From Streptomyces sp. NBRC 110028 (GTDB lineage Bacteria > Actinomycetota > Actinomycetes > Streptomycetales > Streptomycetaceae): DNA of 64,000 nt. The notes under the pieces are model-generated. The model ran no database searches. It was given only the letters and a program-made list of their open reading frames with translations, and was not told the origin of the DNA. The translations under genes were made by a program, and so were the position numbers. The stretch spans positions 38,340 through 102,339 of the forward strand of contig NZ_BBUZ01000041.1 of the NCBI RefSeq assembly GCF_001417735.1, written 5' to 3'. Below are positions 18,200-26,346 of this stretch, piece after piece; positions within the stretch are counted from its first letter, which is position 1; each line of letters begins with the position of its first letter.

Positions 18200-18861
18200 G
18201 CCGATCCACCGATGTGGTATCCGACGCCTCGGAGGGCGGTGATGAGATCAGGAGGCCCAAGCTTTCGGCGCAGCTGCCCTATCACGACGTCGACCACATT
18301 CGACATGGGGTCGCTCATCTCGTCCCAGCAGCTTTCGATCAGCTCGCTACGAGTGAGCACCTCTCCGGCTCGCAGCATCAGCGCTTCGAGCACGGCGAAC
18401 TCCTTCGCGGTCAGCGTCAGCAGTACACCGGCGCGACGCACCCGTCGACTCGGCAGATCCAACGTCAGATCGCCGACGGCGAGCTCCGGCAGCCGTGGCG
18501 CCTGACCGCGCCGGCACAGGGCGCGCACCCGCGCGGTCAGCTCAGCCATGGCGAACGGCTTGACGAGGTAATCGTCGGCACCGTGCTCGAAGCCCGACAC
18601 CCGGTCGTCGACGGTTCCCCAAGCGGTGAGTACCAGTACGGGTAATGCCCTGCCGGCGGTGCGCCACCTTTTGATCAGAGCGAGAGCATCACCGTCGGGC
18701 AGCCCACGGTCGGCGATCACGCAGTCGTAGGTGTTGACCGACGCCTTGAGATCGGCCTCCTCAAGGCACTCCGCCCGATCGACTGCGCATCCCACCTTCC
18801 GGAGTCCTGCTGCTATCGCCGGGCCGAGGTCGGGATCGTCTTCCACCACGAGCATGCGCAT
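18196..18861 (-). CDS. OmpR/PhoB-type response regulator
   Basis: The 221-residue regulator has a receiver domain with acidic pocket VVEDDP, phospho-acceptor Asp51 in CVIADRGLPDGDAL and Lys in DDYLVKPFAMAEL, then a winged-helix DNA-binding domain ending VVDVVIGQLRRKLG and ITALRGVGYHIG. The ATG at 18861 gives MRMLVVEDD. It forms an operon with the kinase and probably GH26. Confidence 0.93.
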   Translation of the reverse strand: MRMLVVEDDPDLGPAIAAGLRKVGCAVDRAECLEEADLKASVNTYDCVIADRGLPDGDALALIKRWRTAGRALPVLVLTAWGTVDDRVSGFEHGADDYLVKPFAMAELTARVRALCRRGQAPRLPELAVGDLTLDLPSRRVRRAGVLLTLTAKEFAVLEALMLRAGEVLTRSELIESCWDEMSDPMSNVVDVVIGQLRRKLGPPDLITALRGVGYHIGGSA

Positions 18862-19766
18862 GACCGGCGAGCCTACAAGCTCATTACGTGGGCACCGAAG
18901 CACGGCGAGACCATCGGCGGGGCATGATCTCAGGGCGCCCGCCGGTGCCGCCAGACCGCCTACGTGCTGAAGCAGCACGTTTCCGAACAGCGCGGTGCGG
19001 CGCCGACGTGGCCCTCCGACCCGGCTCCGCAGGGCGGTGACTCGCGGGCAGTCCGAGCCGACCTGCGGCTTCTCCGCTCCCAGGGCTCATTCCGTCGGCC
19101 CCGACCGGATCGCCCGACTGCTTTTTACACGACAACGGGCCGGTAGGGAAGACGCCAAGACTAGGGATTCTCGCACTCACTGGGGCCGCTCTTTACACAT
19201 CCTGTCCCGGCGCAAATACTAGTCGAAAGCGCAGTCCTCAAAATCGCTCGGAACCGGCAGGCACCACTGGGTTCAGTCGTCCTCCGGTGCGATGCAAAGG
19301 AGTGACCGTCTCCGTGCGTACCGTCTTACTCCTGTTACTCCTGCGCGCGTCACAGCGCCCATCACTCGCGTACGCTCCCTGTGGCGGCTCCGCCCTCCGG
19401 CGAAGGCCGTGTCCCTGTGTCCGGTGCGCCAGAGCACTGCATGAGACCGCCTGTACCGCCACCCGGCCCGGTGAGCTGCTCAGAACCTGACACCCCGCCC
19501 GCGGCCGATCTGATCGCTGCATCAACGGGGGTGGCGTTCGCCCGGAATTCCCCACGGGAATTATCCGGCGTCACACGCATGACCAGGTGACATATCGGCG
19601 CGCAATGCACATCGCTCCTTTCCGCATGCCCGCGGTGGTCTTTGTGTTGTGCGCACCGATTTCCCGAAAACCGTTCCTCGCATTGTTTCGGGGCGTTGCC
19701 ATGGCCGCATCCCCTGCGCGCTGGGTAAGCGAGCGCGAAGAATGCCGATCGCAGGAGGGAAGAACC
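18862..19766. other. 905-bp gene-poor interval before the SARP gene
   Basis: I see no convincing gene. An open frame at 19302-19490 (62 codons, two TTA codons, Cys-rich end with CPCVRC) has AAAGGAG close by, but its codon pattern and position do not allow a call. The interval must hold promoters for the rightward SARP gene and the leftward two-component operon. Confidence 0.5.
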
Positions 19767-21929
19767 ATGCAAAGTTCGCGGCAGAGCCGGAAAACGAGCG
19801 CGCGTGCCCAGGACGGACCAGGCCCCGACGCCCGCCGGGGCCTGGAATTGCAGGTATTGGGCCCCATGACCCGGCGCCGCGAGGGCCGGGAAACGCCGCT
19901 CGGGCCGCCGAGGCACCAGGCGCTGCTGGGCCTGCTGCTCATCCGGCTCGGACAGGTGGTCCCCACCGACCAGCTGGCGGAGGAGCTGTGGAGCGGGGCC
20001 CCGCCACGCCGGCCCGCCGCCACCCTCCAGACCTATGTCTCCCACTTACGCCGCTCACTCGCCCCTGACTCCGGCGCGGAGGGCGCGCGGCTGCTGCGCT
20101 TTCAGTCGCCCGGATACGTCCTCGCGCTGGACCCCGAGTACGTCGACGCCCATCGCTTCGAGAGTCTGATCGCACAGGCCCGGCGGTACGCGGGCGAGCA
20201 CCTCCTCCGGCCGGCCCACGATCTGCTCACGGCCGCGCTGGGGCTGTGGCGCGGCAGCCCCTTCTTGGGCCTGACCTCCTACGAACCTCTCGCCGAGGAG
20301 AGCTCCCGGCTGGAGCAACAGCGGCTGACGGCGGTCGAGTCGTACGCGGAGGTATGCCTGGCCCTGGGGCAGCCGGACGCGGTGGTGGCCCGGCTCGGCC
20401 CGGAGGCTCGCCGTCATCCGATGCGCGAGCGTCTCATCGGCCATCTGATGACCGCCCTGTACGAGCTGGGCAGGCAGGCCGAGGCGCTTCAGCTCTATGA
20501 GCGCACCCGCGCTTGCCTGGCCGAGGAGCTCGGGGTGGACGCCGACGCCGAACTCCAGCGCGTGCACACCCGTATCCTCCGCCATGAACTGACCGTGCCA
20601 TCGCACTACTCCGGCGCGGAGGCCGGACCCCCCGTCGTCCACCTCGGCCACCCCGTGGGCCACCTCGGCCACCCCGTGGGCCACCTCGGCCACCCCGTGG
20701 GCCACCTCGGCGGCGATGACAGCTCCCGGAACAGCTTGCGGGACGGCTCGGAGAGACGGTCCCCGGCGCCTCCGGACGAGGTGCCGACGGCGGCGCGGCC
20801 GGGGGAAGCGCCGTCGTTCGTCGGCCGCGAGCGTGAACTCGCCGCTCTGCTGAGGCTCACCGACGACGCTCTGCAGGGGGCGGGGCATCTGATGGCCGTG
20901 GTCGGAGACATGGGTGTCGGCAAGACCCGGCTCATCGCGGAACTCGTGGCCCGGTTGGGAGAGATGGGGCAGGAAGTCATCTGCGCCCAGTCCGATCCGG
21001 GGGAGGGCGTTCCCGCCCACTGGATGTGGTCCCAGATCCTCCGCCAGCTGGCGCTCTCCCGCCGCAAGAGCTTCCGCGAAGCCACCGCGAGCTATGCCGA
21101 GTCGCCCAATTTGGCGCTCCTCGAACCGCCTTCCGGTCCCCAGCCCTCCCGGACACGCTTCCTGCTCCAGGACGCGGTGTGCGTCACTCTCACCGCCCTG
21201 GCCGCCGAACGGCCGCTGGTGCTCGTCCTGGAGAATCTGCATCTCTCCGACGGTCCGTCCCTGGATCTGCTCAGGCTGCTCAGAGCCAGGCTGTACGGCA
21301 GCCGGCTGAGCGTTCTGGTGACGATCAGCGACGCCTACGGCCGCGAGGAACCGGTCCGCGGCGAGGATCTGAGCGGGAAGCTGAGCGACATCCTCAGCGA
21401 TCCGGGGACCCGGACGATGCGGCTCCAGGGGCTGTCCGAGCAGGCCACCGAGGACCTCATCGCCGCCCAGGTGGGGACTGGTGTCGACACCCAGGTGGTC
21501 CGCGCGCTGCACCGGCGCACCCAGGGCAATCCGTATCTGCTCCTCCAGCTGCTGTCGATGCTCGGAACGACGAAGTCCCTGCACGACCACGACGCGGTCA
21601 GTGCGCTGCTCACCGAAGTACCGCCCGATCTCCACACGCGGCTGAGCCGTCGGCTGGCGGCACTGCCCGCGCGGACGAGACGGGTGCTGGAGGTGTGCGC
21701 CGTCCTCGGCGCCGAGGTCGACCTCGACGTGGTCAAGGCGGTCCTGGACGACGGCGAGGACTTCGCGGCCGCCGTGGACAGCGCGGTGCGGGGCCATCTG
21801 CTCACGGCCGACGCCAAGCGGCCAGGGGTGTTCTCCTTCACCTCCGTTTTCGTCCGGGAGACCCTGCTCGGCGAACTCGCCCCGGACGACCGCGACCGGT
21901 TGCACGCGCGGGCGGCGCGGCTCGGGTAG
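19767..21929 (+). CDS. SARP-family regulator with AAA ATPase domain
   Basis: This is the probable pathway-specific activator of the adjacent peptide cluster. The 720-residue protein has an N-terminal winged helix (LELQVLGPMTRRREGRETPL, then ALLGLLLIRLGQVVPTDQL), a bacterial transcriptional activation domain (YVDAHRFESLIAQARRY, EELGVDADAELQRVHTRIL), a linker of four HLGHPVG-type repeats, then an ATPase with Walker A VVGDMGVGKTRL and sensor-like strands. It ends without the TPR region of full AfsR proteins. ATG 19767 has GGAGG 8 bases upstream. A TTA codon at 20046 makes translation depend on the bldA tRNA, typical of secondary-metabolite activators. Confidence 0.92.
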   Translation: MQSSRQSRKTSARAQDGPGPDARRGLELQVLGPMTRRREGRETPLGPPRHQALLGLLLIRLGQVVPTDQLAEELWSGAPPRRPAATLQTYVSHLRRSLAPDSGAEGARLLRFQSPGYVLALDPEYVDAHRFESLIAQARRYAGEHLLRPAHDLLTAALGLWRGSPFLGLTSYEPLAEESSRLEQQRLTAVESYAEVCLALGQPDAVVARLGPEARRHPMRERLIGHLMTALYELGRQAEALQLYERTRACLAEELGVDADAELQRVHTRILRHELTVPSHYSGAEAGPPVVHLGHPVGHLGHPVGHLGHPVGHLGGDDSSRNSLRDGSERRSPAPPDEVPTAARPGEAPSFVGRERELAALLRLTDDALQGAGHLMAVVGDMGVGKTRLIAELVARLGEMGQEVICAQSDPGEGVPAHWMWSQILRQLALSRRKSFREATASYAESPNLALLEPPSGPQPSRTRFLLQDAVCVTLTALAAERPLVLVLENLHLSDGPSLDLLRLLRARLYGSRLSVLVTISDAYGREEPVRGEDLSGKLSDILSDPGTRTMRLQGLSEQATEDLIAAQVGTGVDTQVVRALHRRTQGNPYLLLQLLSMLGTTKSLHDHDAVSALLTEVPPDLHTRLSRRLAALPARTRRVLEVCAVLGAEVDLDVVKAVLDDGEDFAAAVDSAVRGHLLTADAKRPGVFSFTSVFVRETLLGELAPDDRDRLHARAARLG
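20639..20711. repeat. 21-bp tandem repeat in the SARP linker
   Basis: Three exact copies of a 21-bp unit (20639-20659, 20660-20680, 20681-20701), beginning CCACCTCGGCCACC, plus a partial fourth encode a His-Leu-Gly-His-Pro-Val-Gly heptad between the activation and ATPase domains. Exact identity suggests recent slippage or unequal crossover. Confidence 0.95.
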
Positions 21930-21976
21930 CGGCCGGACCAGGTGCTTTCCGGCCCGGAGGGGCACGGACCCCGCGG

Positions 21977-22030
21977 GCTTGCGACCGGCTGCAAGCGGAT
22001 CGCAAGGAATCCTCCAGCGAGCGGGCAAGG
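21977..22030 (+). promoter_or_regulatory. Candidate SARP-binding repeats
   Basis: GCAAG occurs at 21991 and 22002 (11-bp period) and GCAAGG again at 22025, with an inverted GCTTGC at 21977-21982. SARPs typically bind short direct repeats spaced by a helical turn. The site lies 155-210 bases upstream of the first structural gene. No -10 or -35 was placed with confidence. Confidence 0.35.
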
Positions 22031-22184
22031 TTCCGGAAAGGGACACGGCGCAGACTGTGAAACAGAAGCCGACGGGCCCCCGGGGAGCTGGTTCCCCGGA
22101 CCCCGTCACTTCCGAAAGGCGCCGCCTGCACAGAATGTCCCGCTGAATTCCAGGTTCGCTCCTTCTTCGTCAGGAAAGAGCCGC

Positions 22185-23366
22185 ATGTACACGTCGGAGT
22201 TGCATCTGCCCGCCACCCGAGAAGATTTCGTCCTGGCCTGCCTGGAGCGGTCCGGCGAGAACGCGAGACGATGGCTGGAGGCCCTGGACGGGGTGTGCTC
22301 GGAGACGGTGGCCCGGCACGCGGCCTCCGTGGACCAGGAGCGCAGGGCCCCGGAGGAATCGCTCAAGGCGCTGCGGGACATCGGTGCCTTCGGGGTGCAG
22401 ATCCCCGTATCGCACGGAGGGCTCGGCCTCGGGAACGCCATGGCCGCCCTGGCCGTGGAACGGACGGCACGGGCGTGTGCGTCCACGGCCGCCATCCTCA
22501 TGTTCCACTACCAGGTCGTGCATCGCACCGTGCGATACGGCGACGAACTCCAGCAGAAGAGGGACCTCCCCGCGATGGCCGCCGGTGAGCGGATCGCGGC
22601 CAGCGCGTGGACCGAACCCGGCCCGTCGAAGAGCAAGTCGGATGTCAGAACGTCCCTGGCGGGCCGGGCGGACGCGCTGTTCGTCGACGGTACCAAGACG
22701 TACTGCACCGGCTTGGACTCCGCCTCGGTGATAGACGTGCTCGTGAACGCCTCCACCGACGACGGCCACGGCCCCACCTTCGTCCGGGTGGACGCGGACC
22801 ACGCGGGGGTGGGCCGGGAGATCTATCCGATGCTGGGCCTGCGCGGCACCAGTACGGGGACGGTCACCCTCTCCCGCGTCCCGGTGGCGCCGAACGCCGT
22901 GATCGGCGGCGTGGGAGAGGCCCGGCAGCTGATGCGCGCCAACCACGAAACCCCGCTGAACCCCGCCCTGCTGGCGCTTGGCATCGCGTCGTCCGCGCTC
23001 GGCCGGGCCCTGGAGATGGTGCGGGAGCAGGCCGCCGAACCGACGCCGGTCCTCCTCTCCGAGAGCCGTGCGCACCGCCTGGCCGCGACGACAGTGGCTC
23101 TGGAGAGCGTCTACGCCTACGCCGCCCGTCTGGTGAGCGGTATCGCGGCGGCGCCGGATGACGCGTACGCGGCCTCCAGCAAGCTCAAGGTGGCGGCCAC
23201 CACGGTGGCCGAGGACCTCACCAGAAACCTCACGCATGTGGTGGGTTCCCGCGGCTTCCTCATGGAGTACGGGCTGGAGCGCCACCTCCGCGACGCCCAG
23301 GCGACCGCGCTGATGGGACCGGGAAACGAGTTGTGTCTGCGGCGTATCGCGGACGACCTGGTGTGA
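22185..23366 (+). CDS. Acyl-CoA dehydrogenase-like flavoprotein of the peptide cluster
   Basis: This 393-residue protein has the acyl-CoA dehydrogenase fold: IPVSHGGLGLGNAMAALAVE, AASAWTEPGPSKSKSDVRT (FAD loop), MLGLRGTSTGTVTL and the C-terminal GSRGFLMEYGLERHLRDAQA. The C-terminus reads MGPGNELCLRR where classical enzymes have the base as E-G-T/P-N, so the catalytic Glu may be absent or moved. Such variants in biosynthetic clusters act as hydroxylases or desaturases on carrier-bound or free substrates. ATG 22185 has AGGAAAGAG upstream. It is the first gene of the operon; the MNIO gene starts 28 bases later. Confidence 0.85.
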   Translation: MYTSELHLPATREDFVLACLERSGENARRWLEALDGVCSETVARHAASVDQERRAPEESLKALRDIGAFGVQIPVSHGGLGLGNAMAALAVERTARACASTAAILMFHYQVVHRTVRYGDELQQKRDLPAMAAGERIAASAWTEPGPSKSKSDVRTSLAGRADALFVDGTKTYCTGLDSASVIDVLVNASTDDGHGPTFVRVDADHAGVGREIYPMLGLRGTSTGTVTLSRVPVAPNAVIGGVGEARQLMRANHETPLNPALLALGIASSALGRALEMVREQAAEPTPVLLSESRAHRLAATTVALESVYAYAARLVSGIAAAPDDAYAASSKLKVAATTVAEDLTRNLTHVVGSRGFLMEYGLERHLRDAQATALMGPGNELCLRRIADDLV

Positions 23367-23394
23367 AGGACCGAGCAGATCTGGAGGCAAGCGC

Positions 23395-24303
23395 GTGACG
23401 GATCTCATCGAAGCCCCGGCGCGGCGGCATACCAAACCGGACCCGATCGGGGCAGGTTTCCTCTATCACTGCGCCCCGAGGTTCGCCGACATGTACCGCG
23501 CCCTGGTCGAGTGCGGCGGCCGGATCGACATGATCGAGTATCTGGCGACCCATTTCGGCTCGGACGTCGAATACGTGGCGGAGGTGAACCGCAGTCTGGG
23601 CGACCCGCCCTCCACGCTCCACTGCTACGAATACATGATCGGGTGTGTGGACCGCCCCGACGAGCGGACGATCACCAAGCTCCGGCGCATGGCCGAGCTG
23701 GCCAACTGCCAGTACATCGGCGAACACGTCGGCATGATGGGCACCGGTGAGCGGTACTCCGGCACCTTTCTGCAGCCGTTCGGCACCGACGAGCAGACCG
23801 AGCGGTTCATCGACAATCTGCGGGCCCTCGAAGGCGCCCCGGGATGTCCGCTCACCATCGAGAACCAGTCACAGGTCTACAACCAGGTCGGCCCGCGCTC
23901 CATCTGCGAGCAGGTCCGGGACATCGCTCTCGGCGCCGATGTGGGAATCCTGCTGAGCCTGTCGAATTTCATCATCGCCGAGCGGTTCGTCTCCATGGAC
24001 CGCGAACGGGAACTGGCCGCGATCCCCCTGGACCACGTGTGGCAGGTGCATCTCCCCCTGGGGCGGGCGGAGGAGCTGAACGACCCCGGGCTCGGTCTCG
24101 ACTGGCGGCGGGAGGAACAGCGCTGGGCCAACAGCACCCTGGAACAGCTCTTCCGCGAACCCTCGTTCAAACCGGTCTCGGTGATCTTCGAGATCGAGGA
24201 TGCGGGCACCCCGTCCCACGCCCGGCCGGAGGAGCTGCGTGACGCCCTGGACTGGGCGCGCGAGCTGCTCGGGGCCGATACCGAAGTGGCGGTGGCGTCA
24301 TGA
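23395..24303 (+). CDS. DUF692 / multinuclear non-haem iron oxidase (MNIO), divergent
   Basis: DUF692 enzymes (MbnB, TglH and relatives) use two or three irons and oxygen to modify residues in ribosomal peptides. The 302 residues follow the family order: GAGFLYHCAP (His25), DMIEYLATHFG (Glu48), STLHCYEYMIG (His76), YIGEHVGMMG (His111), LTIENQSQVY (Glu156-Asn157), LLSLSNFII (Asn191), VWQVHLPLG (His219) and VIFEIED. Unusual changes are Ser188 where the family has Asp in LLDxNN, and loss of the AGH after the HL of EIHLAGH. GGAGG lies 7 bases before the GTG. The stop overlaps the partner gene start (ATGA). Peptide modification is inferred from family and from the adjacent precursor. Confidence 0.88.
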   Translation: MTDLIEAPARRHTKPDPIGAGFLYHCAPRFADMYRALVECGGRIDMIEYLATHFGSDVEYVAEVNRSLGDPPSTLHCYEYMIGCVDRPDERTITKLRRMAELANCQYIGEHVGMMGTGERYSGTFLQPFGTDEQTERFIDNLRALEGAPGCPLTIENQSQVYNQVGPRSICEQVRDIALGADVGILLSLSNFIIAERFVSMDRERELAAIPLDHVWQVHLPLGRAEELNDPGLGLDWRREEQRWANSTLEQLFREPSFKPVSVIFEIEDAGTPSHARPEELRDALDWARELLGADTEVAVAS

Positions 24304-25145
24304 GCCTGCGCGAGGTGCAGACCTTCCTCGCCGAGTACGTGCGGGACAGCGACGTCCGCCGCCGCTGCGACGGCGGCGAGCTGACATCCGTACTCGATGG
24401 GAGGGAACTCACCGAGGAGGAGCGCGGACTCATCGAGCAGATCAAGCTGGACGACCTCACCAAGGTGGCGGAAACGGTCCGGCGTGAGCGGTTCGACCGG
24501 CTCAGCTCCGTCTTCGCGCTGCTCTTCGACCATCTGGCGCCCCACTGCGACGTCCCCGCGCTCTACCGCCGCTTCGACGACGAGCACCGGCACGGCTGGT
24601 GGCAACGGCGCGCGGAGATCCGCCGGTTCGAGGCATTCGTGGTGGCGTTCATCGTCGATCACCGGCTGCCGCCCTACCTGGTGGACCTGTGCCGGCTGTG
24701 CTCCGCCATCACCACGGTCGCCGAGTCCCCCAAGGAACAGGGGCCCGCGCACGCCGATCCGCCCGGGGCGGTGACCGTGCGCGGGAACTACCGGGTCGTT
24801 CTGCGGCGGCCCTACGAGGTGCTGTCCTTCCGGTACAACGTGCTGCCCCTCCTCGACGACCCGGACACGGTCACCCAGGTCACCACCCCGGGAGCCCGGA
24901 AGGTCCTCGTGCAGCGCATCTGGGACACGCACAAACGCTGCCAGGTCTTCGACCTGGCGGAGGAACCGCTGATCGGCTCGATCAGCGAGGCACCGGCGAG
25001 TGTGCTGGAACTCGCGGGACGGCTGCCGGCCTACACCTACGAGACGTTGTTCTCGGAGGTGGCCGAGCTGCACCGGGAAGGCATCGTGCACCTCGTCGTA
25101 CCCCCTGAGCTTGCTGGTGAGCTCACCCGTCCGGGTGGGCGTTAG
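24300..25145 (+). CDS. Probable MNIO partner protein
   Basis: I do not recognise a named family with certainty. The 281-residue soluble protein overlaps the MNIO gene by four bases, the arrangement seen for MNIO partners (MbnC, TglI, HvfC types) that deliver the peptide. The N-terminus LREVQTFLAEYVRDSDVRRRC is helical and loosely like the start of DUF2063/HvfC proteins. A central helical part (FVVAFIVDHRLPPYLVDLCR) follows, and the C-terminal 90 residues (TVRGNYRVVLRRPYEVLSFR to FSEVAELHREGIVHLVVPPE) resemble a beta-plus-winged-helix unit that could act as a peptide recognition element. Role inferred from position and shape. Confidence 0.65.
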   Translation: MSLREVQTFLAEYVRDSDVRRRCDGGELTSVLDGRELTEEERGLIEQIKLDDLTKVAETVRRERFDRLSSVFALLFDHLAPHCDVPALYRRFDDEHRHGWWQRRAEIRRFEAFVVAFIVDHRLPPYLVDLCRLCSAITTVAESPKEQGPAHADPPGAVTVRGNYRVVLRRPYEVLSFRYNVLPLLDDPDTVTQVTTPGARKVLVQRIWDTHKRCQVFDLAEEPLIGSISEAPASVLELAGRLPAYTYETLFSEVAELHREGIVHLVVPPELAGELTRPGGR

Positions 25146-25153
25146 CCAGCGGG

Positions 25154-25188
25154 GGTGTCCGCCGCCGAGCTCACGGGTGACGGACACC
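25154..25188 (+). promoter_or_regulatory. Hairpin in the leader of the precursor gene
   Basis: GGTGTCCG (25154-25161) pairs with CGGACACC (25181-25188) across a 19-base loop, between the partner gene stop and the precursor ribosome site. It could protect the precursor message from decay or allow processing of the operon transcript. Confidence 0.45.
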
Positions 25189-25244
25189 GATGTCATGACC
25201 CGTCGTCAAGCGCCGGGTTGGATCTCACCAATGTGGAGGCTGTC

Positions 25245-25403
25245 ATGCAGAAGCGTCGTAGCGCCGGCCCTGGCACCATCGTCGTGAAGTTCACCGGTTC
25301 CACCGAGACCCGCGCCGTCGCGGCTCCCGCCGTCGAGGCCACCGGGCGCGGCCGCAAGACCGGGCCGGGCACCATCGTGGTCAAGTTCACCGGCAACGCC
25401 TGA
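25245..25403 (+). CDS. Repeat-containing precursor peptide (52 aa)
   Basis: The peptide begins MQKRRSA and contains GPGTIVVKFTG at residues 8-18 and again at 40-50, separated by STETRAVAAPAVEATGRGRK and T, and ends NA. Both repeats are preceded by a basic patch (KRRSA, RGRKT). The two copies differ at five of eleven codons by synonymous changes only, so the peptide sequence itself is under selection. There is no Cys, Asp or Trp. GGAGG sits 5 bases before the ATG at 25245; upstream in-frame starts give a longer frame with no site. Its place next to MNIO and partner genes and before a strong hairpin marks it as the RiPP substrate or scaffold. No homologue is known to me. Confidence 0.8.
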   Translation: MQKRRSAGPGTIVVKFTGSTETRAVAAPAVEATGRGRKTGPGTIVVKFTGNA

Positions 25404-25472
25404 CCGGTGGTGCGCGCTCGTCGGCTGACCACCGGGCACGTCCCTGACGGTGTGCCGGACGAGTGATGAGTC

Positions 25473-25507
25473 GAGTGGTCCGTGCCGCACCGCGGCACGG
25501 ACCACTC
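25473..25507 (+). terminator. Attenuating hairpin after the precursor gene
   Basis: A perfect 16-bp stem (GAGTGGTCCGTGCCGC and complement) with a 3-base loop stands 70 bases after the precursor stop and 39 bases before the nitroreductase start. Partial termination here would yield more precursor message than message for the downstream tailoring genes, a common feature of peptide clusters. Confidence 0.85.
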
Positions 25508-25545
25508 TTCCACCCCGGCCGGTCACCGAGAAGGGAGATCCGCCG

Positions 25546-26271
25546 TTGACCGCCTCCGTGCGGCGAGCAGCCGCCCCCACATCCAGTGTTCTGGAGTTGC
25601 TCCGGCGTCGGTCGAGCGTCCGGAACTTCACCGGAGAGCGTCTGGAGCCGCACGTACTGGACGCCCTGCTCGACACGGCCCTCCGGGCGCCGACCTCCTT
25701 CAACTTCCAGTCCTACTCCCTGGTGACCCTGGTCGACGAGGGCCGCAGGAAGGAACTCGCCGAGATCCTGGGCAAGGACTTCGTACGGCAGTGCGCCGCC
25801 TTCGTCCTCGTCTGCTGTGACCTCGCGGCCCTGCCGGAGAAGGGCGACAACTACGGGGTGCCGCTCGGCGAGTGGTCGGCGGACGCCGCCCTGTCCGCCA
25901 CCATCGACGCCTCGATGGTGGGCATGTGCCTGTCGCTCGCGGCGGATTCGCTGGGGCTCGGGACCGTCATGATCGGGGCGGTGCGCCGGTCACCGGACCG
26001 GGTGGCGGAGGTGTTCGCGCTGCCGCCCGGCGTCACGCCGCTGTTCGGCGTGTGCATCGGATGGGCCGCTACGACACCGGCCGCCCGGCCGCGTCTCCGT
26101 TCCGACTTGATGGTTCACCGCGAGCGCTACCGGCAGACCGGGTCCGAACGGGCCGCGCTGCCGAGCGACGCCATCCTCCGCAACCCCGCCGGGCCGGTCA
26201 CGGAGCAGGACCTTCACGAATGGCGGGCGCAGGTGGTCAAGGGGCTGAGGACCTTCCGCGGGCCGGGCTGA
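25546..26271 (+). CDS. NfsA/Frp-like flavin nitroreductase
   Basis: This 241-residue FMN-dependent oxidoreductase has the nitroreductase signatures: LLRRRSSVRNFTGERLEP, RAPTSFNFQSYSLVTL, the GVPLGEW and ATIDASMVGMCLSLAADSLG helix, GTVMIGAVRRSPDRVAEVF and PPGVTPLFGVCIGW. The GGGAG site 8 bases upstream favours the TTG start at 25546; GTG at 25558 is an alternative. In RiPP pathways such enzymes reduce or dehydrogenate modified residues; here the substrate is unknown. No YcaO or E1-like cyclase partner is present, so azoline oxidation is unlikely. Confidence 0.88.
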   Translation: MTASVRRAAAPTSSVLELLRRRSSVRNFTGERLEPHVLDALLDTALRAPTSFNFQSYSLVTLVDEGRRKELAEILGKDFVRQCAAFVLVCCDLAALPEKGDNYGVPLGEWSADAALSATIDASMVGMCLSLAADSLGLGTVMIGAVRRSPDRVAEVFALPPGVTPLFGVCIGWAATTPAARPRLRSDLMVHRERYRQTGSERAALPSDAILRNPAGPVTEQDLHEWRAQVVKGLRTFRGPG

Positions 26272-26346
26272 CGGGCCGCACCGGACCGCCCGCCTTGCCC
26301 GCCTGCCGCGTCATGCCACGCCCCCCCGAGACATGCGAAGGTGAAC

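Noticed and set aside
19302..19490. Cys-rich 62-codon frame with two TTA codons as a regulatory leader peptide
   Set aside because: The ribosome site is badly spaced and I see no attenuator structure or known leader pattern, so it is only mentioned in the interval note.
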